Under the pieces are notes generated by a model that made no database searches, was not told the origin of the DNA, and saw nothing but the letters and a program-made list of their open reading frames with translations. The position numbers and the translations under genes were made by a program. A stretch of DNA of 17,262 nt from NCBI GenBank assembly GCA_045580005.1, contig JAZNMZ010000092.1:1-17262 (forward strand), given 5' to 3'. This DNA comes from UMGS1052 sp045580005. GTDB taxonomy: Bacteria; Bacillota; Clostridia; Oscillospirales; CAG-382. Shown here in pieces: positions 14,304 through 17,262 of the stretch; position 1 is the stretch's first letter, and each line of letters opens with the position of its first letter.

Positions 14304-16892
14304 TTATCCATGAGCATCATACCAGCTCTTGCCGTAAGAAAGAGATACTTCAAGCGGCACTTTTGTGCTGATACAGCGTTCCATCTGCTCTTTTACAATT
14401 TCGCAGGCACGCTCAAGATGCTGCTCGGGACATTCTACGATGAGCTCGTCGTGCACCTGCAGTATGAGTTTTGCCTCCGGAAGCTCGTCGCGCAGAGCCT
14501 TTTCGGTGCAGAGCATAGCGAGCTTTATCACATCTGCGGCTGTGCCCTGTATCGGCGAGTTCATCGCCACGCGCTTGCCGAAGTTCTGCATATTCTTGTT
14601 TGACGCCGAAAGCTCGGGGATATATCTTCTCCTGCCAAAAAGCGTTGTGACATAGCCGTTTTGCTTCGCACTTTCTATCATACTGTCAAGGAAAGCCTTG
14701 ATTTTCGGGTACTTTTCAAAATATTTTTCTATATATTCGCCTGCCTGTTTTCTTGTTGTGCCGATATCACCGGCAAGCGAGAAGTCTGATATGCCGTATA
14801 CGATGCCGAAGTTTACTGCCTTTGCTCTTTTGCGAAGCTCTACTGTGACAGCGTCTTTTGAAACGCCAAACACCTGACAGGCGGTTGTCGTGTGAATATC
14901 CTCGCCCGAGCGGAATGTGTCGCACATCACCTCGTCTCCCGACAGCTCTGCGAGTATTCGCAGCTCTATCTGCGAGTAGTCGGCGTCGATAAGATAACAG
15001 CCGTCCTTTGCCACAAAGAACTTTCTCAGCTCTCTGCCCTCAGCCTGCTTTATCGGTATATTCTGCAGATTGGGCTCAACAGACGAGAGTCGTCCTGTCA
15101 TGGTCAGTGCCTGCTTGAAGGTGGTGTGCACTCTTTTTGACTCATGGTTGCACACACGCAGAAGACCCTCGACATAAGTCGACTTTAGCTTTGCGACAAT
15201 GCGGTAGTCGAGAATTTCGTTTATTATTGGGTGGTACGGGCGGAGCTTCTCGAGTGTTTCAGCGTCGGTGGAAAAGCCGCTCTTGTTCTTTTTGAACGCC
15301 GGGAGCGAAAGTCTTTTGTACAGCACCTCGCCGAGCTGCTTTGGAGAATTTATGTTAAACTCTCCTCCTGCAAGCGAATAAATGTTGTTCTGGCGCATAA
15401 TAAGGCGCTGTTCAAGCACATCTCCATAGTCTGATATGCCGTCTGTGTCGAGCATAAAGCCCTCGTGCTCCATGCGCGCAAGAGTTCTTGCAAGGGGAAG
15501 CTCTATTTCATAGTATATTTTTTCAAGACCGTCTGCCGCAATTTTTTGTCTGAGACTGTCTTTGCACTCAAAGAGCGTCTTTACACAGCAGAGCAGCTTC
15601 TGCTTTTCGTCGCTGAGGTTGTAGCCTGCCGTGCTCTTTCCGAGAAGAACATCCTCGACACCCCTTTTTACAGACGGGGAGATCACATACTCGGCAAGCA
15701 TGATGTCGAAAATGTCGGCACAAAGCTCCGCTTTGCACGACAAAAGGTGTCTGTACACCTCTTTTGAGTCGTATAGCGTTATCTGCCTTTTGCTTTCAAA
15801 AAGCTCTTTTATATTCTTGTCGTCAAGGGGCACAATATAGCTCATGCCGTCGTAGATGTATATTCTGCCGCCGTCAAAATCAGGGTGGACGGCGACTGTT
15901 TCCCCAAGAGCGGGGAGTCTGTCACACTCGGTAAAGTCGGTGAAATCGACCTCCTGGCCGGACTCGTCGTCAAAGAGAGAGGGCCCTTGGCTTTGCTTTG
16001 CGCTCTCGGGCGTGCTGTCAAGACCGAGCCTTTTGATTATGGCTCTGAGCTCGTAGTCTGAAAGAAGCGCATAAAGCTCGCTCTTTTTAATACCGTCATA
16101 CTCAAGGTCTGCAAAACCAAGGGGCAGAGGCACCTCACAGCATATTTCTGCAAGAAAACGGCTGGTGTACGCCATTTCCCTGTCCTTTTCGAGCTTTTCC
16201 TTTATTCCTTTAGACAGGCCGGAGTCGCAGTAGCCGTCATACAGCTTGTCAAGAGTGCCAAACTGCTGTATCAGCTTTATGGCGGTTTTTTCGCCGATAC
16301 CTGCAACGCCGGGTATGTTGTCGGAGCTGTCTCCCATAAGAGCCTTGAGGTCGATAAGCTGGTGCGGGGCAAGCCCATAGACCTCGTCAATCTTCGCCTT
16401 GTCAAAAAGCACCGTTTCGTTGTGCGTACAGTATAGCACAAATGACTTTTCGTCAACAAGCTGATAGGAGTCCCTATCGCCAGTGAGGATATAGCACTCG
16501 TAGTCGCGTTCTGTGTCGGTGTTTGCATTTTTTGCACAGGTGCCGAGAATATCGTCTGCCTCGTAGCCTGCAAGAGAGAGCACATGAAGTCCCAGATACT
16601 CGGCTGCCTTTTTTGCTCCGTCGAGCTGAGCGGCGAGCTCCTCGGGCATACCCTTGCGGTTTGCTTTATAAAACTCGCACTTCTTGTGGCGGAAAGTCTT
16701 TTCTCTCAGGTCAAAAGCGATAGCGGCAGCATCGGGTTTTATATTCTCAAGCTGCTTGAGAATGATGTTTATAAACCCAAAGAGCGCGTTCGTCGGGCGT
16801 CCGTCTGATGTTGTCATCGGACGCACACCGTAAAAGGCTCTGTTGAGAATACTGTTCCCGTCGATTACGAGAAGTTTTTTTCTCTGCTGCAT
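14304..16892 (-). CDS. polA: DNA polymerase I
   Basis: This 862-residue protein has an N-terminal 5'-3' exonuclease (about 1-290, with VIDGNSILNRAFYG, EADDILGT, TGDRDSYQLVD and LMGDSSDNIPGVAGIGEKTA). A degenerate 3'-5' exonuclease region follows (about 310-455). The C-terminal polymerase has motif A DADYSQIELR (636-645), motif B RKRAKAVNFGIVYG (687-700) and motif C QVHDELIVE (812-820). The proofreading domain lacks the DxE exo I motif and the exo III acidic residue, so editing is probably lost, as in Bacillus-type enzymes. It serves Okazaki fragment processing and repair synthesis. The ATG at 16892 is preceded by AGGAG 5 nt upstream. A longer in-frame start at 16964 would overlap aspS and lacks conserved sequence. 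It begins 25 nt after aspS. Confidence 0.98.
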   Translation of the reverse strand: MQQRKKLLVIDGNSILNRAFYGVRPMTTSDGRPTNALFGFINIILKQLENIKPDAAAIAFDLREKTFRHKKCEFYKANRKGMPEELAAQLDGAKKAAEYLGLHVLSLAGYEADDILGTCAKNANTDTERDYECYILTGDRDSYQLVDEKSFVLYCTHNETVLFDKAKIDEVYGLAPHQLIDLKALMGDSSDNIPGVAGIGEKTAIKLIQQFGTLDKLYDGYCDSGLSKGIKEKLEKDREMAYTSRFLAEICCEVPLPLGFADLEYDGIKKSELYALLSDYELRAIIKRLGLDSTPESAKQSQGPSLFDDESGQEVDFTDFTECDRLPALGETVAVHPDFDGGRIYIYDGMSYIVPLDDKNIKELFESKRQITLYDSKEVYRHLLSCKAELCADIFDIMLAEYVISPSVKRGVEDVLLGKSTAGYNLSDEKQKLLCCVKTLFECKDSLRQKIAADGLEKIYYEIELPLARTLARMEHEGFMLDTDGISDYGDVLEQRLIMRQNNIYSLAGGEFNINSPKQLGEVLYKRLSLPAFKKNKSGFSTDAETLEKLRPYHPIINEILDYRIVAKLKSTYVEGLLRVCNHESKRVHTTFKQALTMTGRLSSVEPNLQNIPIKQAEGRELRKFFVAKDGCYLIDADYSQIELRILAELSGDEVMCDTFRSGEDIHTTTACQVFGVSKDAVTVELRKRAKAVNFGIVYGISDFSLAGDIGTTRKQAGEYIEKYFEKYPKIKAFLDSMIESAKQNGYVTTLFGRRRYIPELSASNKNMQNFGKRVAMNSPIQGTAADVIKLAMLCTEKALRDELPEAKLILQVHDELIVECPEQHLERACEIVKEQMERCISTKVPLEVSLSYGKSWYDAHG

Positions 16893-16917
16893 AGTCACTC
16901 CTGATATATTTGTTGTT

Positions 16918-17262
16918 TTATTCCTTGATTGCAATGCCAAGCTCGTTAAGTGCCTTGTCATCAACAGGCGATGGACAGGCAGTCATAAGCTCGGAAGCAT
17001 TCTGTACCTTAGGGAACGCGATAACATCACGCAGGCTCTCACAGCCGAACAGCTGCATACACAGTCTGTCAAGACCGATACCCATACCGCCGTGAGGTGG
17101 TGCGCCGAACTTGAACGCGTCGGTTAAGAATCCGAATTTTTCGTGAGCCTCTTCGTCGCTCATGCCGAGCAGCTTGAACATTCTGCCCTGGAGCTCTGGG
17201 TTTGTAATTCTTATTGAGCCACTCGAGAGCTCGATGCCGTTAAGAACAAGGTCATATGCCTT
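16918..17262 (-). CDS. aspS: Aspartyl-tRNA synthetase (C-terminal part, cut by window edge)
   Basis: The last 114 residues are visible. They carry the end of the class II catalytic domain: VLNGIELSSGSIRITNPELQ, then FGAPPHGGMGIGLDRLCMQL, which is class II motif 3 with its ATP-binding arginine. RDVIAFPK follows, and the protein ends with a typical bacterial AspRS tail containing MTACPSPVDDKALNELGI. The insertion and anticodon-binding domains lie outside the window, so it cannot be judged here whether the enzyme is discriminating or also charges tRNA-Asn. The stop codon is 25 nt before polA on the same strand, with no terminator seen between them, so the two are probably co-transcribed. Confidence 0.97.
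   Translation of the reverse strand, partial: KAYDLVLNGIELSSGSIRITNPELQGRMFKLLGMSDEEAHEKFGFLTDAFKFGAPPHGGMGIGLDRLCMQLFGCESLRDVIAFPKVQNASELMTACPSPVDDKALNELGIAIKE

Noticed and set aside
16893..16964. A 24-residue N-terminal extension of PolA
   Set aside because: It overlaps the aspS coding end, has no conserved sequence, and ATG 16892 has a well-placed AGGAG.
1..17262. A mobile element, defence island, CRISPR array or biosynthetic cluster
   Set aside because: No transposase, integrase, direct repeat array or defence-type domain was seen. All sizeable genes are conserved housekeeping or metabolic families in tight operons.

Overview
The window looks like chromosomal core DNA from an anaerobic Firmicute, most likely class Clostridia and plausibly the Oscillospiraceae/Ruminococcaceae. 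This is inferred from strong AGGAGG-type ribosome binding sites, mid GC content, an MnmM(YtqB)-type methyltransferase, a Re-type citrate synthase in place of the usual Si-type enzyme, and adjacent recA and recX. No database search was possible. I see no mobile element, CRISPR array, rRNA or tRNA gene, and no gene-free stretch longer than about 210 bases.

Layout. (1) Positions 3751 to 1, minus strand: an RNA-modification and radical-SAM cluster. It runs mnmM, a B12-binding-type radical SAM protein (TIGR03960 family), its small partner (TIGR03936/DUF2344, 8-nt overlap), and the N-terminal part of a YgiQ-type radical SAM protein cut by the window edge. (2) Positions 3752-3959: a 208-nt divergent control region. 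It holds an extended -10 promoter facing mnmM, a consensus sigma-A promoter (TTGACA, 17 nt, TATAAT) facing right, and a 26-bp near-perfect palindrome centred on TTGTATACAA over the -10 and predicted start site. (3) Positions 3960-9151, plus strand: a four-gene operon of Re-citrate synthase, a GntR/FCD regulator, aconitase and NADP-isocitrate dehydrogenase. It ends in a 16-bp perfect-stem terminator. These genes encode the oxidative half-TCA route from oxaloacetate and acetyl-CoA to 2-oxoglutarate, the glutamate precursor. The palindrome is the obvious candidate operator for the GntR protein encoded inside the operon. (4) Positions 17262 to 9193, minus strand: aspS (C-terminal part), polA, dnaX, recA, recX, an NfeD protein with a doubled OB-like domain, and an SPFH/stomatin protein. 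This is a tightly packed replication, repair and membrane block.

Most genes are well-known families. I do not see a clearly undescribed system. The points most worth following are the predicted autoregulated circuit of the citrate/2-oxoglutarate operon, the three-radical-SAM cluster with MnmM, the possible frameshift site in dnaX, and the duplicated OB module in NfeD.
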